Positions 35,559-43,856 of a stretch of DNA of 64,000 bases are shown one piece after another. The DNA lies in contig NZ_CP063767.1 of the NCBI RefSeq assembly GCF_015277515.1, positions 496,001-560,000 on the forward strand. Reading direction: 5' to 3'. This DNA is from Thermophilibacter immobilis. Lineage in GTDB: Bacteria > Actinomycetota > Coriobacteriia > Coriobacteriales > Atopobiaceae. A program made the position numbers and the translations under genes. The first letter of the stretch is position 1; each line of letters opens with the position of its first letter. A model generated the notes under the pieces. That model searched no databases and was not told the DNA's origin. It was given only the letters and a program-made list of their open reading frames with translations.

Positions 35559-36602
35559 ATGGACGACCATCCGCTGCACGGTGTCAACCTGACGGGCTGG
35601 CTCACGCTCGAGTCGTGGGTCACGCCCGAGCTCTTTGCCGAGGCGGGCGCGCTTGACGAGGAGTCGCTCGTCACGGCGCTCGGGGCCAAGCGCTACGCGG
35701 ACTACGTGCGCCGCCATCGGGCCGCCTTCGTCACGCGTGACGACTTCGTCAAGATCTCGGCGCGCGGCTTCAACGCCGTCCGCCTGTCGGTCCCCTGGTA
35801 CGTCTACGGCGAGGAGGGCCCCGAGCCGGGCCCGTACCTGGGCTGCATCGAGCTCGTCGACGAGGCGCTCGAGTGGGCCGAGGAGATTGGTCTCAAGGTC
35901 GTCTTCGCGCTGGCGATAAACCCCGGCGCGCCCCACACCGGCAGCGGCATGGCCCCCGACCTCGCCGACTGCCACCTCCCGCGCGAGCGCGTCCTCGACG
36001 TGCTCTATGCCCTGTCCAAGCGCTACGCCTCGCGCGTGGGCTTCTTTGGCATGGAGCTCGCCGACGACATAGTCCCGCAGGTGCGCCGTGGCCTCACGCT
36101 CACCGACGGCGTGGCGATCCATCGTTTGCGCAACTACTATCGCGAGGCCTACGAGCTCGTGCGCAACGCCGCGGGTGAGGACGTCGTCGTGATCTTGCCA
36201 GACGGCGGCGTACCCACCGGCTGGGGGCGCTTCATGGCGCAGCGCCACTACCACAACGTCTGGCTCGACTGCCACCTCGACCACCCCGGGGAGTCTGTGG
36301 ACGTCTCAGGCCCCACGGGCGTGCGCACCCTCGTTGGCAGGTGCGCCAGGCACGTCAAGCAGGCCTCGCGCTCGGGGATGCCCGTCATGGTGGGCAAGTG
36401 GTCGGCGTCTCTGCCCATGGCCGATCAGACCATGACGCCCGAGGGCCGCATCGCCCTCGAGCGCGTCTACACCTCCGAGCAGATCGCCGCCTATGAGGGG
36501 TGCGCCGCGTGGTTCTTCAACACCTGGAAGACCTCGGGGATGCTCGCGGGCTGGGACGCCCGCGTGGCGCTGGCCACCTTCGAGCGGGGGATGATCGTCT
36601 GA
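35559..36602 (+). CDS. GH5-family-like protein, both catalytic glutamates apparently lost
   Basis: The 347-residue TIM-barrel-type protein starts LHGVNLTGWLTLESWVTPELF, matching GVNLGGWLVLEKWITP of GH5 exo-1,3-beta-glucanases, and contains NAVRLSVPWYVYG. Where active enzymes have a G-x-E-L-L-N-E-P acid/base motif it reads GMELADDI, and where they have VGEWS (nucleophile) it reads VGKWSASL, so Glu is replaced by Asp and by Lys. It has no signal peptide. It is therefore probably a non-catalytic glycan-binding or regulatory protein, if the alignment is right. ATGs overlap: rsmI begins at its stop (TGATG). Confidence 0.75.
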   Translation: MDDHPLHGVNLTGWLTLESWVTPELFAEAGALDEESLVTALGAKRYADYVRRHRAAFVTRDDFVKISARGFNAVRLSVPWYVYGEEGPEPGPYLGCIELVDEALEWAEEIGLKVVFALAINPGAPHTGSGMAPDLADCHLPRERVLDVLYALSKRYASRVGFFGMELADDIVPQVRRGLTLTDGVAIHRLRNYYREAYELVRNAAGEDVVVILPDGGVPTGWGRFMAQRHYHNVWLDCHLDHPGESVDVSGPTGVRTLVGRCARHVKQASRSGMPVMVGKWSASLPMADQTMTPEGRIALERVYTSEQIAAYEGCAAWFFNTWKTSGMLAGWDARVALATFERGMIV

Positions 36603-37468
36603 TGGCAGGGCTGCTCAGCGTCGTGGGCACGCCCATAGGAAACCTCTCCGACATGGCGCCCCGCGCGATCGGGGCGCTTTCCTCCGCCGACGTGGTGCTC
36701 TGCGAGGACACGCGCGTGACGGGCAAGCTGCTCTCCGCGTTCGACCTGCACGTGCGCCTCGAGCGCTGCGACGAGAACGTCCTGGGCGAGAGGATTCCCT
36801 CCGTGCTCGCGCGCCTCGAGGAGGGCCAGAGGGTCGCCTTCGTCTCCGATGCCGGCATGCCCGGCGTCTCCGATCCGGGACAGCGGCTCGTGGACGCGGC
36901 GCTCGATGCGGGCCTTGCCGTCGAGGTGGTACCGGGGCCGAGTGCCGTGACCTGCGCCCTTGTGGCGTCAGGGCTGACAAGCGAGCACTTCTTCTTCGAG
37001 GGTTTCCTGCCGCGCCGGCGCTCGGCGCAGCGCGCGCGCCTCGAAGAGCTCGCCGTGATCCCGGGCACGCTCGTGGTCTACGAGTCCCCGCATCGCGTGG
37101 CGGACACGCTCGCCAACGTGGCCACCGTCATGGGCGACCGGCGCGTGGCTCTCGTGCGCGAGCTGACCAAGGTGCACGAGGAGGTCGTGCGCGGCGAGGC
37201 CTCCGAACTTGCTGCGATGGTGGCCGTGCGCGACGAGGTGCGCGGGGAGTGCGTGGTCGTGATCGCGGCACCCGACGCCTCCGAGCTCGAGGAGCGCCGC
37301 CGCGCCTCCGCTGGTCCCGAGCTCTCGCTCGAGGAGGCCATCGCCGCTGGCCTTGCTGACTCTGAGCCCAAGAGCGCGCTGGCCAAGCGGTTGGCCAAGT
37401 CCTTCTCGCTTCCGCGTGCCGAGGTGTACGACCGGGTGGTCGCGGCGGTCTCGACGGCTGTGAATTAG
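36602..37468 (+). CDS. rsmI: 16S rRNA (cytidine1402-2'-O)-methyltransferase
   Basis: RsmI methylates the 2'-OH of C1402 in the decoding centre. The 288-residue protein has LSVVGTPIGNLSDMAPRAIGALSSADVVLCEDTRVT at the N-terminus, SDAGMPGVSDPG, VVPGPSAVTCAL and GTLVVYESPHRV, all family hallmarks. The start overlaps the stop of the preceding gene. The C-terminal 60 residues carry the usual helical RsmI tail. Confidence 0.95.
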   Translation: MAGLLSVVGTPIGNLSDMAPRAIGALSSADVVLCEDTRVTGKLLSAFDLHVRLERCDENVLGERIPSVLARLEEGQRVAFVSDAGMPGVSDPGQRLVDAALDAGLAVEVVPGPSAVTCALVASGLTSEHFFFEGFLPRRRSAQRARLEELAVIPGTLVVYESPHRVADTLANVATVMGDRRVALVRELTKVHEEVVRGEASELAAMVAVRDEVRGECVVVIAAPDASELEERRRASAGPELSLEEAIAAGLADSEPKSALAKRLAKSFSLPRAEVYDRVVAAVSTAVN

Positions 37469-37493
37469 GCTGATTTCTTGGCCCCGAAGGGCG

Positions 37494-37629
37494 AAAGGGG
37501 ACTTGTCAGCAGTTTTTGGGCTACCCCCTTCTGTCCAAAAAAGTTGCGAGCCTCTGACCTACGGCTTTTGAGGGCCCGAAGGGTCTGATACACAACGTGT
37601 CCGGGAAAAACTGCTGACAAGTCCCCTTT
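37494..37629. repeat. Perfect long inverted repeat, 24-bp arms, 88-bp loop
   Basis: Arms 37494-37517 and 37606-37629 are perfectly complementary and end in T5/A5 runs at the loop. CCCGAAGGG occurs near each arm (37483 and 37575). No gene is visible in 37469-37779. It could be transcribed as a long hairpin RNA, or be a non-autonomous element. Related in form to the repeats at 1354, 4145 and 55374. Confidence 0.7.
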
Positions 37630-37684
37630 GGCGTTTTCGAGCGGGGTCGTATACCCCTCAAGATGGCTAAACCATAGGTAAAAG

Positions 37685-37704
37685 CTATCTCTAGCAAGAG
37701 ATAG
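37685..37704. promoter_or_regulatory. Operator-like dyad before the MetE-like gene
   Basis: CTATCTCT-AGCA-AGAGATAG is a perfect 8-bp-arm dyad in an AT-rich promoter region, 76 bp before the start codon. The core CTATCT/AGATAG recurs in the dyad at 39155. Confidence 0.4.
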
Positions 37705-37779
37705 TAGGTATTTCCTTTTATTGGGGCGCTCCGTCACACTGTTCTGCGGAGAAACACTCGCCATCAAGGAGGAGCACTC

Positions 37780-38907
37780 ATGAGCATCCCGTACGACCAC
37801 CAGACCCCACACCGTTTTGACGTGGTGGGGAGCTTCCTGCGCTCCGACGCCCTCAAGCGCGCCCGCGCGGACCTCGAGGCCGGCGCCATCGGCCATGACC
37901 AGCTCGTTGCCATCGAGGATGAGGCCATTCGTGACCTCGTGGCCAAGGAGCAGGCAGCCGGCCTTGCGGTGATCACCGACGGCGAGTTCCGTCGCAGCTA
38001 CTGGCACCTTGACTTTATGTGGGGGCTCCAGGGCATCGACCACGTTGAGCTCGACCATGGCTACTTCTTCCACGGTGAGGAGACCACGCACGGCTCCGCG
38101 CAGCTCACGGGCAAGATCAGCGGCGAGAACCACCCGTTCGTGAAGCACTTCAAGTTCGTGCAGGCCCTCGAGGATAAGAACACCGTTGCCAAGCAGACCA
38201 TCCCCGCGCCCGCGCAGACCCTCTGCGAGCTGTTCCGCGACGAGGAGCATGCCCGGACGACGGCGTCGATCTACCCCAATATCGATGACCTTGTCGAGGA
38301 CCTCGGCACCGCGTATCGCACCGTGATCGCGGAGCTCTACGCCGCCGGCTGCCGCCACGTCCAGCTCGATGACTGCACCTGGGGCATGATCGTGGACAAG
38401 GGCTACTGGAAGACCCGCTCGGCGAACGGTGCGACGCTCGAGGAGGAGGCTGAGCGTTATTTGCGCGTTAACAACCTCGCCCTGCGCGACCTGCCCCGTG
38501 ACCTCACGGTCAACACGCACGTGTGCCGCGGCAACTACCACTCCACGTACGCCGGAAGCGGACCGTACGATCGCGTGGCTCCGTTCCTGTTCGCCCGCGA
38601 GAACGTGCACGCCTTCTTCCTGGAGTTCGACGACGAGCGCTCCGGTGGCTTCGCCCCGCTTGCCGAGGTGCCGGAGGACAAGCTGGTCGTGCTGGGACTC
38701 GTGACCACCAAGTCGCCCGTGCTCGAGAACCCCGAGCAGGTTATCGCCCGCATCCACCAGGCGGCCGAGTACGTGCCCCTGGAGCGCCTGTGTCTCTCGC
38801 CGCAGTGCGGCTTCGCGTCGTGCGAGATTGGCAACAAGCTTAGCGAGGCCGAGCAGTGGACCAAGGTGCGCCTCGTGCGTCAGATCGCCGAGGAGGTCTG
38901 GGGATAG
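37780..38907 (+). CDS. MetE C-terminal-domain-like methyltransferase (YxjG/YxjH type)
   Basis: The 375-residue protein resembles the catalytic half of cobalamin-independent methionine synthase. Zinc ligands appear as NTHVCRGNY (His, Cys) and SPQCGFAS (Cys). FDVVGSFLR, ITDGEFRR and VQLDDCTWG are also typical. It lacks the N-terminal MetE domain, so it belongs to the short form that may use another methyl donor or methionine-salvage partner. AAGGAGGA precedes ATG 37780. Monocistronic, with the operator-like dyad upstream. Confidence 0.88.
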   Translation: MSIPYDHQTPHRFDVVGSFLRSDALKRARADLEAGAIGHDQLVAIEDEAIRDLVAKEQAAGLAVITDGEFRRSYWHLDFMWGLQGIDHVELDHGYFFHGEETTHGSAQLTGKISGENHPFVKHFKFVQALEDKNTVAKQTIPAPAQTLCELFRDEEHARTTASIYPNIDDLVEDLGTAYRTVIAELYAAGCRHVQLDDCTWGMIVDKGYWKTRSANGATLEEEAERYLRVNNLALRDLPRDLTVNTHVCRGNYHSTYAGSGPYDRVAPFLFARENVHAFFLEFDDERSGGFAPLAEVPEDKLVVLGLVTTKSPVLENPEQVIARIHQAAEYVPLERLCLSPQCGFASCEIGNKLSEAEQWTKVRLVRQIAEEVWG

Positions 38908-39154
38908 GCCGTCACTGGAAGACCCGTGTCCTCCGCAGCTCCTCCTGCGTCCCGGTTTGCGCTCACTCGCGGATTGGGGCGCTTTATTTATTTTGAATCC
39001 ATATATTCTCAGTTGACGATTGCTGGTAGGTCGTCTTTTTCGCCAACAGGAGGCGAAAGTATCAAAAACTTGCTCCAGTCCTGTTACGGTGTGCGGCATC
39101 GGGCGGATGGTAGCTCGACGAGAGGGGCTCGCCTCCTCAGACTTTCAAAAATAC
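38908..39154. other. Intergenic region without visible genes
   Basis: This 250-bp stretch between the MetE-like gene and the GntR operon is partly AT-rich (around 38980-39080). I see no convincing ORF, terminator with U-tract, or RNA gene in it. Confidence 0.3.
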
Positions 39155-39193
39155 CTATCTGTTCTAGTTAAGATAGAACAGAAGGCGTATACT
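39155..39193 (+). promoter_or_regulatory. Dyad overlapping promoter of the GntR operon
   Basis: CTGTTCTA (39159-39166) and TAGAACAG (39174-39181) are perfect complements with a 7-nt centre, and CTATCT/AGATAG overlap them. TATACT (39188-39193) is a good -10 box just downstream. The arrangement fits an operator used by the GntR protein encoded in the operon. Confidence 0.5.
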
Positions 39194-39222
39194 GCGGCCA
39201 CCATAGAGAGTGGAGGCTCGCA

Positions 39223-39603
39223 ATGGATGTGGAGAAGCGTCGTATCCTCGTGTTCGTCGTGGTGACGTATGCGTTGACCTGGTCGTTCGAAATAGGAGTC
39301 CTGTGGCCTGCCCTTCAGGGGGGAGGCGCTGCGGGGTCCCTTCTCGCTCTGGTTCCCATGCTCCTCCCGGCGCTCGGCGTCGTGATCGCGCGCCTGGTCA
39401 CGCACGAGGGGTTTGGCCATGCGCTGCTTCGCCCCGTTCGCTTTCGCCAGACGTGGCACCTGTGGGCACTCGGAGCCTTTGGGACGGCCGCGCGCCTCGT
39501 GCGCATGCAGCGTGCGGGCAAGGAGCCGCTGCTCACGGCATCAAATGATGACAAGAGCCAGCAGGCTTCGACGCCCGTGCCGCCCGGCGGGGCGAGGCGC
39601 TGA
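39223..39603 (+). pseudogene. Truncated CPBP-type membrane protein fragment
   Basis: The 126-residue frame begins like a CPBP-family membrane protein (EKRRILVFVVVTYALTWSFEIGVLWP, then two hydrophobic segments) but after about residue 85 becomes hydrophilic and lacks the glutamate motifs of the family. This suggests a gene broken by deletion or frameshift, with the rest lost. GGAGG precedes ATG 39223, so it may still be translated, and its stop overlaps the GntR start, keeping translational coupling. Alternatively it is an intact small membrane protein of unknown kind. Confidence 0.4.
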
Positions 39604-40025
39604 TGGTCATCACGGTGGACCGCCTCGTCGCCGAGCCGCTCTTCGAGCAGGTCCGCCGGCAGGTCATCGTCGCCATAGCCACCGGCGAGCTGCGACCCGG
39701 CGACGCGCTGCCCTCGGTGCGCTCGCTCGCGCGGGACCTGGGCATCAACCTTCATACGGTTCACAAGGCCTACGAGACCCTGGCATCCCAGGGCTACGTG
39801 CTCCTGCTCGGTCGGCGCGGCGCGTTCGTGGCCGATGCTGCCTCCGAGTCCACGGCCGGCCTCGACGCTGCCACGCTGCGCGCCGGCCTTACCCGTCTTG
39901 CCACGGAGCTCTCCGCGAGCGGAGGAACGCCCGAGGAGTTTCTCGCCCAGGCGCGCGACGTTACCAAGGCGGTGTGGCCCGCGCAGGCCTCGTCGTCCTC
40001 AGGAGAGGATCATCGTCATGTCTAG
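39603..40025 (+). CDS. GntR-family (YtrA-type) regulator
   Basis: The 140-residue protein has a GntR winged-helix domain (EPLFEQVRRQVIVAIATGELRPGDALPSVRSLARDLGINLHTVHKAYETLASQGYV) and only a short C-terminal helix, as in YtrA regulators. These usually repress a neighbouring transporter or membrane-protein operon. It overlaps the DUF1648-type gene by 8 bp. It probably binds the dyad at 39155-39181. Confidence 0.92.
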   Translation: MVITVDRLVAEPLFEQVRRQVIVAIATGELRPGDALPSVRSLARDLGINLHTVHKAYETLASQGYVLLLGRRGAFVADAASESTAGLDAATLRAGLTRLATELSASGGTPEEFLAQARDVTKAVWPAQASSSSGEDHRHV

Positions 40026-41109
40026 CTTCCTGTCCGTTCTTCTCGCCATCTGCCTGGCGCTTCCCGGCCTTTCGATGGCCGTCATGCCGTGGCTCACGCC
40101 CGCCGGCGAGGTCTTTGCCGTTACGGTGCCGCCCGCTGCAGTCCACGACCCACGTATCCGCCGCCTGCGCGCGGGCTATGCGGCGGCCATGGTCGCGCTC
40201 ACGGTGGCTGTGGCCCTCATCGGCGTTCTCGACCCCACGAACGTCGCGCTTTACGTCACGCTCTGCATGGTCCTGCCCGTCGTGGGGTTCGCAGGCATGC
40301 TCGTCTGCCGTGCCCGCGTCCAGGCGATCAAGGTCCGGGAGGGCTGGCGCGCCACCGGTGAGAAGACCACCTCCGCAGTGCTGCCCGCCGCCGCTCCCGG
40401 CCCCCTGCCCCTTGCGTGGAACCTTCTCTATCTGCCCATTATCAGCGCCACGGCGGCGCTGACCGTGGCGCTCTATCCCTCCATGCCGGCTCAGATCCCC
40501 ATGCACACGGGTCTGGACGGCGTCGTGAACGGCTGGGCCGAAAAGTCCTGGGGCGCGGCGGCACTTCCCGTTCTCATGCAGCTCTTCATGGCTGCCGTCA
40601 TGATCGCCTGCCACGCGGGCGTGCTCGTGAGCAAGCGCGGGGGAGCGGGCGCGTGCCCGGTGGCGGGTGCCCTCGCGTACGGGCGCTTCGCGCAAGTCCA
40701 GACCGCCTCGCTTCTGGGCATGGGCCTCGCGCTCACAGCGTCGATGACGCTCATGGTGCTCTCCGAAGCCCAGATCGTTGGCATGGGGGAGGCGGGCGCA
40801 CTCGTGGGCGTGCTGACGCTCGTGAGCACCGGTGTCGCCCTGGCCCTCTCCGCATGGACGGGCCAGTCCGGCGCACGCCTCTTGGGGACCTCCGCTGGGC
40901 GTGACGAGGTCCTTTCCACCGACGACGATGGCCTCTGGAAGGGCGGCGTCTTCTACGTGAGCCGCGACGACCCGAGCGTCATGGTACCCAAGCGCTTCGG
41001 CGTGGGCTGGACGCTCAACTGGGGCAACTGGCGCTCGTGGGCGGTGACGGGCGCCTTCGTGGCGTTGACGGCGTTGTTCGTCTGGCTGACCATGGTGCTC
41101 GTGGGGTAG
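40018..41109 (+). CDS. DUF1648/DUF5808-type membrane protein
   Basis: The 363-residue polytopic membrane protein (about eight hydrophobic segments) contains YPSMPAQIPMHTGLDGVVNGW, the DUF1648 pattern, and ends with LWKGGVFYVSRDDPSVMVPKRFGVGWTLNWG, a DUF5808-like segment. Such proteins follow YtrA-type regulators and are linked with stress or antimicrobial response, but the biochemical role is unknown. ATG 40018 follows AGGAGAGG. Confidence 0.8.
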   Translation: MSSFLSVLLAICLALPGLSMAVMPWLTPAGEVFAVTVPPAAVHDPRIRRLRAGYAAAMVALTVAVALIGVLDPTNVALYVTLCMVLPVVGFAGMLVCRARVQAIKVREGWRATGEKTTSAVLPAAAPGPLPLAWNLLYLPIISATAALTVALYPSMPAQIPMHTGLDGVVNGWAEKSWGAAALPVLMQLFMAAVMIACHAGVLVSKRGGAGACPVAGALAYGRFAQVQTASLLGMGLALTASMTLMVLSEAQIVGMGEAGALVGVLTLVSTGVALALSAWTGQSGARLLGTSAGRDEVLSTDDDGLWKGGVFYVSRDDPSVMVPKRFGVGWTLNWGNWRSWAVTGAFVALTALFVWLTMVLVG

Positions 41110-41154
41110 CCGGTCGAGTGCGCTGCCGAGAAGCCCGCCGCGTCGCACCACCCC

Positions 41155-42075
41155 TCACGCCTCGCTGTACCCCTGTCCCTGCACGTAGGCCCTCAGGTGC
41201 TCGACGTAGCGCGCGGCGACTGCGGAGAGCGGACGGCCGGAGAGCTTGACAAAGCCCAGCTCCATCTCCTCGTCGGACTCGAGCGGCACGGCCACGATGT
41301 TCTCGCCGTTCAGGTCGGCTGAGAGGATGCCGGAGCTGATGGTGTAGCCGTCAAGGCCGATGAGCAGGTTGAACAGGGTCGCGCGGTCCGTGACCACGAT
41401 GTTCTTGTCGGCCTGCTCGGTGGGGTGGAGCTCCTCGGAGAAGAAGAAGGAGTTCTGCGTGCCCTGGTCGTAGGTCAGGCGCACGAACGGCTCCAGGTCG
41501 CTTAGACTCACGCGCTCTCGCCCGGCCAAGGGGCTCGTCCGGCTCACGAAGATGTGCGGCCGCGCCACGAAGAGCGGCTCGAAGCGCAGCTCCGCCCGGC
41601 GCACGGCACCCGTGATGACCTCGCGGTTGAAGGGGCTGCGAAAGAGCACGCCCAGCTCGCTTCTCTGCGTACGCACGTCGTCGATGATGCCCGCCGTGGG
41701 CCCCTCGCGCAGGGAGAACTCGTAGCGGTCGCGGCCCATCTCGCGCACGAGCTCCACAAACGCGTTGACCACGAAGGCGTAGTGCTGCGACGAGACGGCA
41801 AAGACCCGGCGCGGCGGCGTGCCGTGCGCGTAGGCGCTCTCCAGGAGGTCGGCCTGCTCGATGACCTGTCGCGCGTAGGAGAGAAAGCGCGTCCCCTCCT
41901 CGCTCACGCGTACGCCACGGGCACCGCGCTCGAAGATCGTGACGCCCATCTCGGCCTCGAGCTCGGCCACGGCCGCCGAGAGGCTCGGCTGCGAGATGAA
42001 CAGGCGCGCCGCGGCCGCCGTTATGGAGCCTGCGTCGGCCACCTCTACCACGTACCTCAGCTGCTGAAGCGTCAT
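41155..42075 (-). CDS. LysR-family transcriptional regulator
   Basis: The 306-residue protein has an N-terminal winged helix (MTLQQLRYVVEVADAGSITAAAARLFISQPSLSAAVAELEAEMGVTIFERGARGV) and a periplasmic-binding-protein-like effector domain. The start at 42075 is the conserved MTLQQLRY with a GAAGGTGGGG ribosome site; the longer frame upstream is non-coding. It is divergent from metG, sharing a 167-bp promoter region, and may be autoregulated. The effector is not known. Confidence 0.92.
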   Translation of the reverse strand: MTLQQLRYVVEVADAGSITAAAARLFISQPSLSAAVAELEAEMGVTIFERGARGVRVSEEGTRFLSYARQVIEQADLLESAYAHGTPPRRVFAVSSQHYAFVVNAFVELVREMGRDRYEFSLREGPTAGIIDDVRTQRSELGVLFRSPFNREVITGAVRRAELRFEPLFVARPHIFVSRTSPLAGRERVSLSDLEPFVRLTYDQGTQNSFFFSEELHPTEQADKNIVVTDRATLFNLLIGLDGYTISSGILSADLNGENIVAVPLESDEEMELGFVKLSGRPLSAVAARYVEHLRAYVQGQGYSEA

Positions 42076-42242
42076 GGGCCCCACCTTCTCTCGTCTCGCT
42101 GCCGCCTGCACCCTCCGCGCCGTGACCCCGGAGTCCGCATCGCGCCCGGACCATGCATAAGAGTACAATTATCAAGCTGCGGCCGCACGCCTTGTCGCGC
42201 CCCCCCGCCTCGATGCCATCCGTCCGTCATGAGGAGAGTCCT

Positions 42243-43850
42243 GTGGCAGAAAAGCCTTCCTACTTCATCACCACCCCGATCTACTACGTCAACGCCGCGC
42301 CCCACCTGGGCACCGCGTACTGCACGATCCTCACGGACGTCCAGGCGCGCTTCCGTCGCGCGATGGGCTACGACGTCAAGTTCCTGACCGGCATGGATGA
42401 GCACGGCCAGAAGGTCGCCGAGGCCGCCGAGGAGCACGAGATGAGCCCTCAGCAATGGTGCGACACCCAGGTTCCGCTCTTCAAGGACCTCTGGGGGCGC
42501 CTCGAGATCTCCAATGACGACTTCATCCGCACGACCGAGCCCCGCCAGCGTCATGCCGTCCAGTACCTCTGGGAGCGCATGAGGGAGTCGGGCTACCTCT
42601 ACAAGGGCAGCTACGACGGCTGGTACTGCGTGCCCGAGGAGACCTACTTCACCGAGACCCAGGTCGAGAAGGCCGACAAGGGGCGCGAGCGCCCCGGAGC
42701 CCACCTCTGCCCCGACTGCGGCCGGCCCCTCGAGCGCGTCCGGGAAGAGTCCTGGTTCTTCAAGCTCTCCGCGTTCCAGGACCGCCTGCTCGCGCTCTAT
42801 GACGAGCACCCCGACTTCGTGCAGCCGGACTTTCGCATGAACGAGGTGCGCTCCTTCGTGGCCGGTGGCCTGCAGGACCTCTCGGTCAGCCGCACGACCT
42901 TCGACTGGGGCATCCCCGTCCCCTTCGACGAGGGCCACGTCACCTACGTGTGGTTCGACGCGCTGCTCAACTATATGACGGCGGTGGGCTACGGCGCGGA
43001 CGACGAGGCCGCGCGCGCCGAGTTCGCGCGACGCTGGCCCGCCCAGTGCCACGTGGTGGGCAAGGACATCATCCGCTTCCACTGCGTCATCTGGCCGGCC
43101 ATGCTCATGGCCATCGGTGCGGACCTGCCCGACCACGTCTTCGCCCACGGCTTCCTCACGGTCAAGAACTCCGAGACCGGCTACGCCGAGAAGATGTCCA
43201 AGTCACGTGGCAACGCGATCGCGCCGGCCGAGGTCATCGACCTTCTGGGCGTGGAGGGCTACCGCTACTACTTCATGTGCGACGTCTCCCACGGAGAGGA
43301 CTCTGCCATCAGCTTCGAGCGCATGGAGCAGGTCTACAACGCCGACTTGGCCAACAGCTGGGGCAACCTCGTCTCACGGGCGCTCAACATGAGCGCCAAG
43401 TACTTCGACGGCAAGACGCCCACCCTCGCGGACGGCTGGGAGTGGCGGCCCGGCGTCCTTCACGACCTCGCCCAGGGCATCTGCGAGCGCTACGCCGCGC
43501 GCATGGAGAAGATGGACTACGTGGGCGCCAAGGACGTGGTCATGGAGCTCGTCCACGCCGCCAACCACTTCATCGAGGACTCGGCCCCCTGGGCCGTGGC
43601 CAAGGACCCCGCGCGCGCGGGCGAGCTCACGGACATCATCTCGAGCCTGCTCGAGTCGATTCGCATCTGCGCCCACCTGCTCGCTCCCTTCATGCCCACG
43701 AGCTCCGCCGAGGTCCTCGCGCGCATGTCGCTTTCCAACGAGGCCGAGGTGGATGACCTCGCGGCAGCCTGCGCGTGGGGCGGCCTGGCGGGCGGCGTCG
43801 CCGTGACCAAGGGCGACGCGCTCTTCCCGCGCCTCGACTCCGGAAGGTAG
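42243..43850 (+). CDS. metG: Methionyl-tRNA synthetase
   Basis: The 535-residue class I synthetase has a HIGH-type motif in YYVNAAPHLGTAYC, KMSKSRGN at the second signature, and one Cys pair (CPDCGRPL) in the connective region. DEGHVTYVWFDALLNY is typical. It lacks the C-terminal EMAP-like domain. The start is GTG 42243 with GAGGAGAG upstream; the longer ATG frame runs into the promoter. It is followed after 6 bp by rsmA and then tatD, a common linkage. Confidence 0.95.
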   Translation: MAEKPSYFITTPIYYVNAAPHLGTAYCTILTDVQARFRRAMGYDVKFLTGMDEHGQKVAEAAEEHEMSPQQWCDTQVPLFKDLWGRLEISNDDFIRTTEPRQRHAVQYLWERMRESGYLYKGSYDGWYCVPEETYFTETQVEKADKGRERPGAHLCPDCGRPLERVREESWFFKLSAFQDRLLALYDEHPDFVQPDFRMNEVRSFVAGGLQDLSVSRTTFDWGIPVPFDEGHVTYVWFDALLNYMTAVGYGADDEAARAEFARRWPAQCHVVGKDIIRFHCVIWPAMLMAIGADLPDHVFAHGFLTVKNSETGYAEKMSKSRGNAIAPAEVIDLLGVEGYRYYFMCDVSHGEDSAISFERMEQVYNADLANSWGNLVSRALNMSAKYFDGKTPTLADGWEWRPGVLHDLAQGICERYAARMEKMDYVGAKDVVMELVHAANHFIEDSAPWAVAKDPARAGELTDIISSLLESIRICAHLLAPFMPTSSAEVLARMSLSNEAEVDDLAAACAWGGLAGGVAVTKGDALFPRLDSGR

Positions 43851-43856
43851 CTGGCC

